This document shows, piece by piece, positions 9,120-20,564 of a stretch of DNA of 64,000 nucleotides. The notes beneath the pieces are model-generated. The model was not told the origin of the DNA and did no database searches. It was given only the letters and a program-made list of their open reading frames with translations. The stretch's first letter is position 1, and each line of letters starts with the position of its first letter. The position numbers and the translations under genes were made by a program. The DNA is from Rhynchopus euleeides (lineage: Eukaryota > Euglenozoa > Diplonemea > Diplonemida > Diplonemidae): the NCBI GenBank assembly GCA_963210315.1, contig OY723245.1:2121910-2185909 (forward strand), in the 5' to 3' direction.

Positions 9120-12100
9120 ATGCACATGCTGTGGTGCTTCACAGCCTGCTCAGCCGTGGCAGTTGGCACCGGCCCCCCTGGGTTCAACCCCGAGCCAAAC
9201 TTACCAGATGGCGGTGTGCCAGCGGACGCGCTGCACCATCGTTATGAGGACACCCTCGAGGTGACAGCGGTTGGGCCCGGCGTCCCGTGGATGTCACTCA
9301 ACGGGGGCCCCTTTGAAGAACGCCCCTCCGTCCACCTCCCTGTCGGCATCTCCGTGGTGCAAGCGAGGTTCGGGGATGACCCCTCTGCTGGCAACACAAA
9401 CACCTCCTCTGCGACGTACCTCGTCACACACCGGATCTCCGGATGCACAGCTTCGCCCCCACCCCCCCCTTCGGCTGGGGTGGGCTCCCAAACACTCATC
9501 AACTCTGCGGTGGTCACACTGGGGCAGACCGACACGCTCATCCCCCATTCCGACCTCCGTATGTTCTCCGGTGTTACCTCTCTGCCAGAAGGCTCGAAAA
9601 CCTCCGGGGGTTCCAACCCTCTCGCAACGCCTGATGAGAAGAGCGTGATTCACCTCACATCGCCCGGGCTCTACTCCATCAGATGCCAGCCGCGGCATGA
9701 CCTCAAAGGCGATGCGGTGGGATACATCTTCGATGCGGAGCCTAAAGAGTTTATCTACCGCGTGACCCACCAGCTGCCGGAGCCTGAAATAACCCCAAGG
9801 GGCGGCCCTCTCCTTCTGGGAAGTTCAGTCAGGGTGTCGGGGTACGCCCCACAGCCCGACGGGTTCCCCGAGGTGCCCCCCGGGGGGGTTTCAGTTGAGT
9901 GGGTCGTGCGGAGCCCTTCCTCCGCATTCCCGGAGTCGCGGATCTCCGGGATGTCGGTGGGTGTCGGGCGGGGTGGGGTGGTGGCGGTCTCCGCAAGGTC
10001 TGTCCCCTCCGGGGCACCCAACGCACAGCACACCTCACCCAGCGGGTGGGTTTCCGCCACATTTTCGGTGACATCCCGGGCGGAGCGCCCCACCCTCAGC
10101 CTCCGCGATGCGTTCCAACAGGGGGGAGGAGGAGGAGGGGCTGGCATAGCATCCCACCCCCACACCCTCCTCCTCAGCGCCTCGAGCAGAACCCCGGAGA
10201 GCACCACCTGGTTGAGCTATGTCGAAGACACTCCTCCTCCCCCTTCTCCTTCTCCTCCAACAGCAGCACCACCCCCTGGCACCTCCGGTGCGTTCTACAC
10301 AGTTTCGGATGTTGTGGTAGAGGATGCCAATCCACCCCATCTCCTCGTTCCGGGTGTGCCGAGCATCGGTGCCCCCCCCTCACCTCGCCTGGCATTTGCC
10401 TATGCCTCAGATGCCCCCCCGGTGTTTTCCAAACCGGGGGTTTGGCGGATTTCCGCCGCGGCTGAGGGGTTATCGGATGGGATCTCCCAGTCAGCCATCT
10501 CCTCCCTGCGGGCGGTGCTGCGCCTCCCCTGCGATGACCCGGCGAATGGGGGGGGGTGTGGCCCCGGAGGGGCCTGCACCTACACCCCTGCAGCCTCCGA
10601 GGTGTACCCAAGGTGTGCCTGCGAGGCGAGCCGCAGCGGGATGCACTGCGAGGCGGAGGTCCCCCCAGGATCCCCCCTACCGGGGAGCCAGGCCTCTGCG
10701 GATGTGTTCTCCTCCGCAGCTGCGATGCTCGATGCCTACCTCCCGGAGGCGTGGCGCGGGGGTGCGGGGGTGGGGCGCCTCCCCAAGATTCCTTTCATCG
10801 CACGCACCCCCCGCCCCCAGACCCCCTGGGGTGTGGGCGGAGGCCCCCAGGTGATCTGCGCATTCCCCGAGGGGTTTCTCCCGAGCAGCGAGTCGTTTAG
10901 TGCGAATATGGCACATTCCATCTTCTCCATTCTCAGAGGCTCCGCCCCCTCAACTTCAACCCCAGCCTCCACTCCGCGCTGGTCGCAGGGGAGAGGGTGT
11001 TATGTTGGAGGGGGCTCTACTTCCTCCTCCTCCCCATCCTGCCTCGACATCCAGCGTGGCACTCCAGAGGATTGCTTCGGCAGGCTTGACATGGTGTTCA
11101 CCGAAGGGGATGCTGCAGCCTGGGAATCTCTCCATTCTTCCATAGGGGAGCTGCGTGGAGCCTCACGCGAGGCGGGAAGGGTTATTTCAAAGCTGCAGGA
11201 TCTGGAGAGCTCCACCCTCCGCCGCACAGAGGTGGACCCCTCCGCTCTGGCCTATCAGGAACACGACGAGACGCAGAGGGTCACCGGGGTCATCTCCGAG
11301 GCTCTCCTGAGCTCCTCACGCGCTGTCTACACCTCCGCCGGAGCGGTGCTTCTCCGATCCACCCAGGGGAAGGTCGAGTCAACCCTCACAGCCCTCACTG
11401 TCCCCAGGGGGGATACCCCCGACATCCCGGGGTTTCCCGGGGAGCTTGGGGCGAGGCCCTCCTTTGCACCGCACGACCTGTCCGCCCCGGCGGCTGCTCT
11501 GGCATCTGAATGGCGTGCCATGGTCCCCCGTGCCCTCGCCGGGGCTGCGTCGAGCGGGGATTGGGAGGCCTGCCTCCAGCAGGCCCAGGCAGCATCCGGA
11601 GTGCTCATCCTCCACATCTGGGTGACCCTCCTGCTGGGGCTCCGCCACGAGGTGATAGAGTCGCCCCTGTTTTGGGGGGGGCAGCGCGGGGTCTCCCTGG
11701 GGGCGCTGCGGAGCTCCGCGGTGGAGCGGGTGGCGATGTGGGCGATGCCTGAGGGGTTCCACAGCCCAGGGGCGGGCGGCCCGCGCAGACAGATCCCATC
11801 CGTTCTACACGCCGCGCTGCGGGAGCTGGTGGGGCTCGCCGGCGAAGCCTCCGAAGCGCTCCTCCCTTTCGACAGATCCTCCAACACCGTGCGGTGCATC
11901 CGCGAGCAGCTGGCAGGGGTGTCGCTGGGAGGGGTCATCCCCTCCACCTCCCCGGGGGTCACTTCTTTAGGGTTTTCGGAGTGCACCGCAGCGCTGGCGC
12001 TCGACACCCCATCTTCCCTCGACCTCCACGCTGCATCGGATTGGAACCGAGGTGCCGTGGTGCGCGATAGCCCCTCCGGGGGTTCCGGCGGGTCCGCCGC

Positions 12101-14873
12101 GGGGGTGAGGTTCGCCACCCCCCACGCCACCATATCCCGCGACTTCTCTGCCTCCGAGGAGGACGCTGGGGTGGATCCCACCAGAGGGGCCTTGCTGAGG
12201 GAGGCGTCGTGGAGGCACAGCGCTGCGGAGTGGAGGGGCGCCACTCCAATGCAGCACCACCGCAGCACGACATCTCTGGATTGCGACATCCTCGGGGGTC
12301 GGGGTGGGGCAGCGCAGGGTGGAGTATCGGGTGGCACCCCCCAGGTGGGTGGTGCTGCGGGGTTCTGCCCGGAGGGCCACGCCTGCTTCATAGGGAACAT
12401 CTCCTCCCGCCCCGAGATCTGCGCTGCTCTCCCCGAGGGTGTTGCCGGGGAGCACACCGGGGGTGGGGAAGTTGGGTGCGGCTGGCGCTGCGCCGCGCCG
12501 GGCTCCGCCCGGCGGGGCTCGCGCTGCCTCCAAACCCCCCCGGGGTATTTCGAATCCCCTGCGACCGGTGAGGCAATCCCCTGCCCTCTCCCGGGCGGGC
12601 TCACCACCGCTGGGCAGACCTCTCTCTCCTCTTCCACCACCACCCCCTCCGGAATGGTCTTCTTCGCATCGCCTAGCGGTGCCACTCCAGCAACCTCCTG
12701 CGTGACATATCCCGCATTCGCTGCAATAACCCCTAGGCCTGTCACCCTGACCTGCCCCTTCTCCTTTACGCTGCGCATCCGGGCGGAGCCAGGGGGGCTC
12801 ACTGAGGGGGTTACCTTTCCAATCGTCTCTGCGGTGTCTCCTGGGGTGGCTGGGTGGAACACCACATTCTATTGGGGTCTCCGCGGGGAGGGGCATATGG
12901 TGTTCGCTGCGGAGGGGTGGGGCGAGGTGGTGTCGGAGCTGCAGGGGCACATCCGGGGGGCCCTGCGTGGGGGTGGGTGGGTGACGGTTTCGCTCACCGC
13001 CGACCCCAGAGGCATCTCGATGGTTGCGGGGGGGGCTGTTCAGGGTGCGGAGCTGCTCCCCCGCGGGTGGTGTGCGAGATTATTCACCCCGTCCGCCCCA
13101 CGGCACATCTCCTTCGGAGGGTATTCCGCAGCCCAACCCTCAGGCAAGGTCCTCCCGTTCCCCGGGCGTATCTCCTCGGTTCACTCCGGGGGACCAACCT
13201 CCCCCATCTGGGGGTTCCTCCGGGCTTCCTGGAATGCAACCTCACCCTCACACCTCCCGGACCCACCTCTGCCTCCGGCGGGCGCGACTCTGTCTCCCCT
13301 ATGTGCCAGCGGGTTTTACCTCGCACCCAACGCGTCGGATACCGATGTGCGGTGTATGGAATGCCCTGAGAATTCCATATCCTCCGCCCCTCCGCGCGAC
13401 AGCCTGGCATCCTGCATCTGCATCTCCGGGGGACATCCTGTGGGGGCAGACGGGGCTTGCCCCGGCATGACCTCCGCACCGGAAGGGGCGTCGGTCCTGC
13501 TGCCCCCCGCAGCTCCGCTGCCATGCCCTGCGTTTTCGGTGTCCCGCGGGGAGGCTGTGGTTGCGTCACACCCCAACCCCCCAGGAGTTCTCCCAAGCCC
13601 TGATGTAGACCACGTGGTGATCCGTTCCGAGGTTGGTTCGGTAAACGCGAGCTGCACCTGCGAGACACCCTATGCCTGGTGCCACATCGGGGGTGCCGGA
13701 AACGAGTCGACCGTTTCAATCGGGTTTGAGATCATCACCCCGGAGGACACCGCATGCCACATCTCCGCATCTGCCGACGAGCCCGGGAGACCCCCAGGGG
13801 AGGTGTGCACCATCCTCATCCGTGTTAGGCACCGCGCCCCACCTGTTTCCGTCATCGCCTCTGTCATGCCGCGGAACCACACCTTCCAGACGATGTATCA
13901 GACCCACCCTCTGGGCATCCATAGCTACCTCCCACACGCCTGGCTCTTTGGGGAGGCGACGGGTGTCCCTAACCTGCCCTATGACAGGGTCGTGTCGAAT
14001 CGGGAACACCTCAGCCTCGTGTCGCAGGATACGGCGGCTTGGCAGTCCCTCCTGTCGCAGTGGGATGCGTTCATCCCGACTCTGCAGTGTTGGGTGCAGC
14101 TCTCCGGAGGGGATGGGGAGTGGACCCCTTATAGCGACGCCCGGGAGACCCGCTTCGCACCGGATGGGGCTTTTGACGTGAAGGTGTCAGGTGGTGGCGT
14201 CGCCACCTCCCCGGTGACGCGGGTGCGGTACACCCCCTCGCTCTTCACCCACCTCCTGCCTGCCGGGGATCGGTTCGCGGAGCGGGTCGTGTCCGAGGAG
14301 GTGTTTGAGAACACCGGGAATGACTGGCACGCCAAGGCGGAGTGGCTGCTGATCATGATCGTGCTCCTCCTCCTGTGTGTTGTGGTGCTGTCGTCATGCG
14401 GCGGTGTTTTCTATACCTACGACAGAGCGAGGCGGGCACAGGAGGCGAGCCTTCAGCACAGGCGGCGGCACGAAGGGTGGTGGGTTTTGCCAGCGCAGGA
14501 GGAGGTGCCGGCGGTCCCCCTGCTGCCGTCGGCGTCTGCGGAATGGTCGACGGGGCTGAACCATGTGATGATGTCTGCCCTGGAGGGGACCCAGAAGGTG
14601 CAGCTGCTGGCGGCGAGCGATGTGGACTGCCCCGAGTTCTCCGATGCGGATTCGCTCAGCAGCGGGTCGCAGGGGGGTGAGAGCGGTGCCCTGCTGGGGG
14701 GGGACGCCCGGAGGTGTGACGGGTGCCACAGCCTCGTCCCCGCCGCTGCCCTGAAATCGTTCTCCCGCTCCGCCGTCCAGCCGCCCATGTCCGTCTGCCC
14801 CCCCTGCTTCGCCGCACTCCAATCACAGCGAGGTGCGCCGGTGTGGGCACCTGAGCTGGTGGGGGAAGGCTGA
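9120..14873 (+). CDS. Large putative type I surface protein with EGF-like, LamG-like and Cys-rich regions
   Basis: An uninterrupted frame of 1917 codons from ATG 9120 (the frame itself stays open back to 8802). The start is chosen because MHMLWCFTACSAVAVGTG reads as a signal peptide and the upstream ATG lies in a dispersed repeat. Residues 30-450 hold beta-rich, Pro/Gly-rich repeats resembling chitobiase/FN3-associated modules (my inference). About 470-510 is an EGF-like domain (CDDPANGGGCGPGGACTY...CACEASRSGMHC). About 1080-1150 is Cys-rich. About 1210-1360 resembles a LamG/concanavalin fold. About 1395-1440 is an ephrin-receptor-like Cys-rich module (CASGFYLAP...CMECPENSIS). One membrane segment lies near 1741-1762 (WLLIMIVLLLLCVVVLSSC). 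The cytoplasmic tail has a CDGCHSL...CPPC zinc-type motif near 1865-1897. Role in adhesion or recognition is inferred only. Introns may be hidden upstream. Confidence 0.82.
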   Translation: MHMLWCFTACSAVAVGTGPPGFNPEPNLPDGGVPADALHHRYEDTLEVTAVGPGVPWMSLNGGPFEERPSVHLPVGISVVQARFGDDPSAGNTNTSSATYLVTHRISGCTASPPPPPSAGVGSQTLINSAVVTLGQTDTLIPHSDLRMFSGVTSLPEGSKTSGGSNPLATPDEKSVIHLTSPGLYSIRCQPRHDLKGDAVGYIFDAEPKEFIYRVTHQLPEPEITPRGGPLLLGSSVRVSGYAPQPDGFPEVPPGGVSVEWVVRSPSSAFPESRISGMSVGVGRGGVVAVSARSVPSGAPNAQHTSPSGWVSATFSVTSRAERPTLSLRDAFQQGGGGGGAGIASHPHTLLLSASSRTPESTTWLSYVEDTPPPPSPSPPTAAPPPGTSGAFYTVSDVVVEDANPPHLLVPGVPSIGAPPSPRLAFAYASDAPPVFSKPGVWRISAAAEGLSDGISQSAISSLRAVLRLPCDDPANGGGCGPGGACTYTPAASEVYPRCACEASRSGMHCEAEVPPGSPLPGSQASADVFSSAAAMLDAYLPEAWRGGAGVGRLPKIPFIARTPRPQTPWGVGGGPQVICAFPEGFLPSSESFSANMAHSIFSILRGSAPSTSTPASTPRWSQGRGCYVGGGSTSSSSPSCLDIQRGTPEDCFGRLDMVFTEGDAAAWESLHSSIGELRGASREAGRVISKLQDLESSTLRRTEVDPSALAYQEHDETQRVTGVISEALLSSSRAVYTSAGAVLLRSTQGKVESTLTALTVPRGDTPDIPGFPGELGARPSFAPHDLSAPAAALASEWRAMVPRALAGAASSGDWEACLQQAQAASGVLILHIWVTLLLGLRHEVIESPLFWGGQRGVSLGALRSSAVERVAMWAMPEGFHSPGAGGPRRQIPSVLHAALRELVGLAGEASEALLPFDRSSNTVRCIREQLAGVSLGGVIPSTSPGVTSLGFSECTAALALDTPSSLDLHAASDWNRGAVVRDSPSGGSGGSAAGVRFATPHATISRDFSASEEDAGVDPTRGALLREASWRHSAAEWRGATPMQHHRSTTSLDCDILGGRGGAAQGGVSGGTPQVGGAAGFCPEGHACFIGNISSRPEICAALPEGVAGEHTGGGEVGCGWRCAAPGSARRGSRCLQTPPGYFESPATGEAIPCPLPGGLTTAGQTSLSSSTTTPSGMVFFASPSGATPATSCVTYPAFAAITPRPVTLTCPFSFTLRIRAEPGGLTEGVTFPIVSAVSPGVAGWNTTFYWGLRGEGHMVFAAEGWGEVVSELQGHIRGALRGGGWVTVSLTADPRGISMVAGGAVQGAELLPRGWCARLFTPSAPRHISFGGYSAAQPSGKVLPFPGRISSVHSGGPTSPIWGFLRASWNATSPSHLPDPPLPPAGATLSPLCASGFYLAPNASDTDVRCMECPENSISSAPPRDSLASCICISGGHPVGADGACPGMTSAPEGASVLLPPAAPLPCPAFSVSRGEAVVASHPNPPGVLPSPDVDHVVIRSEVGSVNASCTCETPYAWCHIGGAGNESTVSIGFEIITPEDTACHISASADEPGRPPGEVCTILIRVRHRAPPVSVIASVMPRNHTFQTMYQTHPLGIHSYLPHAWLFGEATGVPNLPYDRVVSNREHLSLVSQDTAAWQSLLSQWDAFIPTLQCWVQLSGGDGEWTPYSDARETRFAPDGAFDVKVSGGGVATSPVTRVRYTPSLFTHLLPAGDRFAERVVSEEVFENTGNDWHAKAEWLLIMIVLLLLCVVVLSSCGGVFYTYDRARRAQEASLQHRRRHEGWWVLPAQEEVPAVPLLPSASAEWSTGLNHVMMSALEGTQKVQLLAASDVDCPEFSDADSLSSGSQGGESGALLGGDARRCDGCHSLVPAAALKSFSRSAVQPPMSVCPPCFAALQSQRGAPVWAPELVGEG

Positions 14874-15484
14874 GGTGCTGAGTGGGGCAGGGGCAGGGCG
14901 AGGGAGGGTGCCGCCATGTCCGCGCACCGCAATGGGTGTGGTGCGGAGAGTGTGTGGAGGAGGGAGGAGTGTGTGTGTGGACACAGTGGAGATCACATCA
15001 AGAGCAAGTGCTCGGTGTGTGTCTACACTAATATAAAAAGATTCACGCGTGTGTGTGTGTGCCACGGGGTGCGGAGTTGCTGGAGGGGGTGTGGTGGGGA
15101 TCAGGCCCTCTCGCCCCACCGTCCCCGCCACACCCGTCCCCTTTCTTATTCTGTTGTCTTTCTTTCGTGTTGTTTGAGGCAGTGTAGGTGCCCGCCGGAA
15201 AAAATGTGTCTCAATGCCGTGCTCTGCACATCGCTTCCTTCTTCCACACTGCACAGTCGTCGGAGTGCCGGCTTTGTCAGGTGCCCCAATTCGCCGCCCG
15301 CTCGTCGGGATCTAGTTGGGGGGCCCGACTACCGCGACGTGCACACCTCCACCCCCTTTCCACGCCCCACACACCCTCTGTCTTATCGCACGAAAGAAGA
15401 ATGTTTGCCCCCCCTATTGCTTGCAGTTTCAGTTCTCACGTGAGATGTTTCGAAAGAACGCCTGCCATTGTGGTATGGCTAAAA
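14874..15484. other. 3' flank of the receptor gene, no supported gene
   Basis: GT- and TG-rich sequence (runs of GTGTGTGTG near 15050) followed by mixed sequence. ORFs here are short, mutually overlapping and without motifs. Confidence 0.4.
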
Positions 15485-16033
15485 CCCACTTTTTCGGTGA
15501 CCCAAAAAGTACCTAAGAAGTACCCAAATTTGGCTTTTTTTAAGGGGGGGTGTCAAAACTTATTTTCTGCCGGTTTCAGCCTGGATTTGTGGTCAGAGGC
15601 ACCCCATGGCCAAAATGACCCCACCACGATCCGCACAGATCCCAAACGTTCAAAAGAACGGGGTTATGGAAAATTCGTGAGGGGGGTCCCGCTGGCTGGG
15701 GTGGGGCGGCGAGCTGCCTGCCGGGTGGCGACCTCACACACCCTGCACCTGCACCGCCATCCTATACTGTCCTGCCATCCCTGCACTGTCCCGCCAGCCT
15801 ATGCTGTACCGCCAATCCTGTTGTTCGAGCATGCCGTAGTACACGGCTCTCTCGCCTCTGCCACATGTGGCCAACAGCACAGTGTGTCGGCTTGCGACCT
15901 GCACTGCCACCTGCACCTGCGACCTCATGGATTCCAGTGCAGTGAAGACGAAGTCCGTGTGTGCGCCAACTATGCGGCACATGACCCCGCCTTCGCCGCA
16001 TTCATCGCAAGATAATGTCCGCATGTAATCAAG

Positions 16034-18975
16034 GTGTCTGGGCTACTGTGGCAAAAAGCTTCGAACGGCCGCTTCTGCACCACTGCGGCCGCCTGTTGTT
16101 CCCTCTCGCAGCTCGTTGACGGCGACGATACCGTCCTCGATTTCCTCCTGCGCTTCTTTCGTGAAGTTGCAAATAGGGATACGAAGACGTACGAGGCTGT
16201 GATGGAGTTGGAAGGGGACCGCGAGACTGTGCGGAGGATGGGAATCTGCTTCGCGCACCTCGTGTACCCCTGCATTCTGTTTGTGTCACGGTTCTCGAAG
16301 AGCGAGGCCCAGGCAAGTGACACTTGCCAGCTCGGGTTCTCCTCGGAGTTGTTCCGCTTCCTCGCCTGGCGCTTGTGGCAAGCGGAGGCGAATGCAGAGG
16401 ACGGGTACCTCCGCTGGCTCCAGAGCTGGAGAGATCACCAGGAAGACTGCTTCGGCCAGTCCCTGTGCCTCTCGTTCGAGTCTGCAACGTGCACACTGAA
16501 GGGCAGTGTTCCCGAGGAACTGGCGATGACTATGGAAAATGCATGTACAATTGCTTGCACTGTAAATTTTGACTATCCTCCTCGCCGCACAGGTGTCAGA
16601 GGACAGTGATCTGAGTAGGTACCGCACCAGGTACTACCCGGTACCCCCCGGGACTTCGAAAATCCAGACTTGGGTCCCAGCCCAAAAATTCTCAGAAATT
16701 AGGAATTTCCGGATCAATTCCGGCCAGTAGTGTGGTCATTTTGCTCTGGGAGATGAGTTTGGTTGGTCGCAAATTTTTTTGACCTCACGTCCGAAGTACC
16801 CCCCCGCCATTTTTCATTTTGGGCAGGTCCACATTTCCTAAAACCCTGTGCCTGGAATTTTGTCCAAAAAATATCACATTTTCGCACAAGGCAAAAAATG
16901 GTCAAAAAACCCGAAAATCGGGTTTGTAGGGTATAGGTCCCCTGTCTGAAAATGCAAAATATGGCCCCGCAGGTGTCCCCAGAGTGATTTAAAATTGGAA
17001 AATCGACATTTTCCACCTACGGGAAATCCCCCAAAATAGGGGGTCCCCAGACACGATCCCCAAAAAAATGTCCCGATCGCCTCTAAGGCACTCTGGATTT
17101 TTATTATGTCATCCAGATGTCACATCTGGGTCCAGGAACACCGGTTTTTGGCCTCAGGAAGTCGAAAAATATGTGCGAAAATTTTTATTCCTGACCAGGA
17201 CCCCCTAAAATGCCGATTTCCCCTGTTTACACATGGGGGGTTTCATGCAACGCCCGCTCGGTGCTGAGTGTGCTATCCGCGACATGGACGCGGTCGCCCT
17301 CTTCCTCCCAGAAGCCACTGATCTCCCTCATTCAACTTCACCTCCGGATGTACGCGGCACGTGCTTGGGTTGTCCTGTCGCAGTGCAGCAGAAGTTCCCC
17401 TGTGCACTGCTGCCCAAGCCATTGCACGGAATATGCCACGCAGAGTAACGTGGTATCGCGTGACCAGCTCGTGAGGCTTGGTGCCCCGAATCGAATCGAT
17501 AGGCTGCGAGCTGCATTGCCTCAGTCAGTTGCTGTCCTTGCATGTGCATTTTTGTGCACAACAGTCCCTTGGGTATCTGCAGCGCAGGTGCCTGCACTGG
17601 ACCAGGACTCCTGATTTGCCTCTGGCACTTGTGATCGGAACGGATGCGGCGACGTGCCACGGTGCCCATGGATAGCCATGCCGGCACGAAAGTATGTTCA
17701 CGACGGTTGCTTACCATTGCTGCACTCTGTCAGAACCCGAAGGGTCTCAGCACACCTGAACGCCCACCAGGCCCCCCAGCAGGGGGTGAAACCAAAGGGT
17801 CCCCCTGGGGTTTTTTGACCCAGAATTTTCGAATTCGACATGTCCCCGGGATTTCCACTATGTCGCAGATTTCGACCATTGGGTCAAGAAAACCTAAAAA
17901 TCTAGGGGGGAGGTGCTGAAGGATTGCACTGAAAATTTTATCTAACTCGGTCAAAATTCCAGGCACAGGGTTTAAGGAAAATTGGAAAAAAATTGATTGG
18001 CCAAAAACTCATCTCCCAGAGCAAAGTGACCCCACCACAGCTCTGAAAAACGCCGGAAATGCAAATTCCGCGAAACTGAAAACGACCATTTTGGGGGTAC
18101 CAGGGGGTACTACCCCCCGGTACCTGGTACGGTACCTACTCAGATCACTGCAGAGGAACAGTTGAACGAGGTTGTCCCCACTCTTCTCGCTGAATCTGGT
18201 GTCGCCAAATACTATGGTGCCCAGGGCATCTCGAGGGGTTCGACCCTCTGCCCCAAGGTATACAAGGCCGACGCTGAGAAGTTTCTCCGCACATCCATCC
18301 ACCGTTTTGCTTCCGGTTGCTACTCCGAGTACAAGAGATACTCCCAGTCCACGGAAGGGATGGCTGCAGAGAGAACAGGCGCACTGGGACCTGCGGTCCT
18401 GGAAGGGGTCTGCGGCAGGATGCGGAGGGTGTTGATGATGAATGGGGTCGCTATCCGGGATGGTGTCCTCCGCGCCAAGCTCTGTTGCATGCAGCATTGG
18501 GTTGATGGCACCTCTCCAGGTGTCACAGAGGCCCAGATCTCTTCTCTGGGGGAAAGCTGGAGGCGGTGCAGGAGAGGAAGCTCCGTATTGGCAAGCTGCG
18601 ACTTGCGGAACTCGAAGTCGCGAGGATCGCAGACAATAACGCATCTGAACGCAAGCGCAAGCGGACTGCCTTGATTGACAGTATTTGCATTGTATTCCAC
18701 TGTGAATCTGAGACTGTGATGTGTCGTGGTTAAAGGGGGTGTTGGTGCAGCAAGCCCTGGCACGCGGGATCCTCAACTGCCAGAGTAAAAACAAACCCGC
18801 TATTCTTGAACTCATTGAGAGTATGGACCGGTGTTTTACTCTGTCGGAACTGAGGGAATATGCGGAGGCGAGGGAACTCGTAGTCCGCCCAGAGTGGCAG
18901 GAAGAGTTACTCGCGAAGCTTCAGGACCACGACACGGAACACATCGAGATTCCAGCGGTTGAAGAAGGAGAGTAG
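16034..18975 (+). pseudogene. Unidentified element-borne gene, split by a 1.5-kb insertion
   Basis: The left part, 16034-16603, codes for a plausible protein (LDFLLRFFREVANRDTKTYE, FRFLAWRLWQAEANAEDGYL). The frame breaks at the hAT-like element 16604-18150. Coding potential resumes at 18151: EEQLNEVVPTLLAESGVAKY followed by residues up to about 18520. A further exon-like stretch is at about 18535-18675 in another frame (KLEAVQERKLRIGKLRLAE...ERKRKRTALID, a basic coiled coil). A C-terminal exon-like stretch is at 18750-18975 (ILELIESMDRCFTLSELREY...HIEIPAVEEGE). Acceptor-like sites (GTCACAG near 18528, GGTGCAG near 18750) suggest splicing. The two sides of the insertion are in different frames, so the allele is probably dead unless splicing rescues it. 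I do not recognise the family. Its position inside inverted repeats suggests a transposition protein. Confidence 0.42.
16604..18150. mobile_element. hAT-like element K (1547 bp) inside a gene
   Basis: Perfect terminal CAGTGATCTGAGTAGGTACC on the left and its inverse on the right (...GGTACCTACTCAGATCACTG). The flanking direct repeat CAGAGGA occurs at 16597-16603 and 18151-18157 (7 bp, 8 bp with one mismatch). The imperfect inverted repeats extend about 260 bp inward (shared CTCTGGGAGATGAGTTT and CCCTGTGCCTGGAATTTTG on opposite strands). No transposase is recognisable in the interior. Ends and target duplication suggest hAT. Confidence 0.8.
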
Positions 18976-19560
18976 AGCGTAGACGGTCCAGAGGCTGGAG
19001 TAAGTCAGTAGAGCCGTAGAGAGTGCGGGTGCCACAGCCCCAAAACCCTCCCCTCACTTCCTGCCTCCCTGCGTCCCTTTTTGTTGTAACCCTCAACCAG
19101 CAAAGTGCCCCTGAACTGATCTCCCACTCCTCTCCTCCCAGCATTCACAGGCACAACTGCCTGAACCAGACCCGCATTTCACGGGTGAAGTTTGTCACCT
19201 AGACCACAAAAATGACCCCACTACGATCCGCGCGGAGTCCAAAAAGTACAATGGGGGAAGAATATCACGATTCTGGGAGGTCGAATTTTTCCACCCAAGA
19301 AAATAAGTTTTGACACCCCTCCCCCTTTTTCGGTGACCCAAAAAGTACCCAAGAAGTACCCAAATTTGACTTTTTTTTGGGCGTCAGCCAGACCACATTG
19401 GGTAGTTCGGCAGAGCAAGCCAAACTGGGGGGGGCTGTGCCTTGAGTTGGACCTTGCAACCCCCCCCCCCCCTAGGCATACAGCACGGTGGTCTTATGCA
19501 GAAAATGCATATCATTTTGCTAATCAAATTTTTGCATATCAAAATTTTCCGATTTACATA

Positions 19561-20205
19561 CCGTATACGTAAATATTATGGAACGTAAATATTATGGAAC
19601 GGGCCCATTTTTGGCCGGTCCGTTCCATAATATTTACGTTCCATAATATTTACAGGGCCAGTTGGGGACTCGGTGGTGAGGACGGCTTGCGTCAGGAATC
19701 GCGCGAAAAGTGCACGAGTAGGTCCCGTCAGGGACTCTGTATGCCGTCCGATCACCTGGTCCAAGTCCCCGAGTCGCAGAAAGCCCTGTAAATATTATGG
19801 AACGAAAAAAATCTGGAACGCCAACCCACCAGCGTTCCAAAATATTTACGTTCCATAATACCGTATACGTAAATATTTTGGAACGTAAATATTATGGAAC
19901 GTAAATATTATGGAACGTAAATATTTTGGAACGCTGGTGGGTTGGCGTTCCAGATTTTTTTCGTTCCATAATATTTACAGGGCTTTCTGCGACTCGGGGA
20001 CTTGGACCAGGTGATCGGACGGCGTACAGAGTCCCTGACGGGACCTACTCGTGCACTTTTCGCGCGATTCCTGACGCAAGCCGTCCTCACCACCGAGTCC
20101 CGAACTGGCCCTGTAAATATTTTGGAACGTAAATATTATGGAACGGACCGGCCAAAAATGGGCCCGTTCCATAATATTTACGTTCCAAAATATTTACGTA
20201 TACGG
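19561..20205. mobile_element. Head-to-head pair of CCGTATACG MITEs
   Basis: A right-truncated copy (19561-19860) is joined to a complete 345-bp copy in opposite orientation (19861-20205). TA precedes 19561 (19559-19560), separates the copies (19859-19860) and follows the second (20206-20207). The first copy lacks its right iterons, suggesting recombination or insertion at its internal TA. Confidence 0.8.
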
Positions 20206-20564
20206 TATGTAAATTTGGGATTTACATATGTAAATCTGGAAGTTGCATACACGGTGGACTCCAGCGGCCCTAGCGGGAGTCTGGGAGCGGGAGTCTGAGC
20301 GGGTGTCAAAGACTCCCGCTAGCGGGAGTCTATACTCCCGCTAGGGGGAGTCTGACTCCCCCTAGCGGGAGTCTTTTCACCTATTTTCATCCATTTTTCC
20401 CATGATATAGTTACAGTCTACTGGCGTGGGGGGTAAAATCATGGTGGAAGAGGGATGGGGAGGGGCTTGTTTTGCTTCTGTCAGTTTCCCCGGACTCTGG
20501 ACTACCTACCTATCCTCCTGGTAGCGGCTGCACCTGCGGAGGTGAGCGGTTAGAATTTGAGGTG

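Larger units (their letters stand above)
15485..19385. mobile_element. Inverted-repeat element M carrying an interrupted gene
   Basis: A block containing GTGTCAAAACTTATTTTC at about 15550-15570 occurs inverted at about 19297-19316. Both lie next to copies of CGGTGACCCAAAAAGTACC with the AAGAAGTACCCAAATTT palindrome-like extension (15498-15535, 19332-19370). Next inward on both sides is the AATGACCCCAC-ACGATCCGC motif (about 15617 and 19213), which also marks the arms of another inverted-repeat region at 48826-58315. The interior carries a plus-strand gene split by a hAT-like insertion. Exact ends and target duplication are not resolved. Confidence 0.55.

Noticed and set aside
11327..12865. 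Minus-strand frame of 512 codons
   Set aside because: Shadow of the receptor gene on the other strand; Pro/Ser/Arg-rich with no motif.
18225..18270. Possible tRNA T-arm GAGGGGTTCGACCCTC
   Set aside because: No cloverleaf upstream, and the sequence lies within a plausible coding exon.
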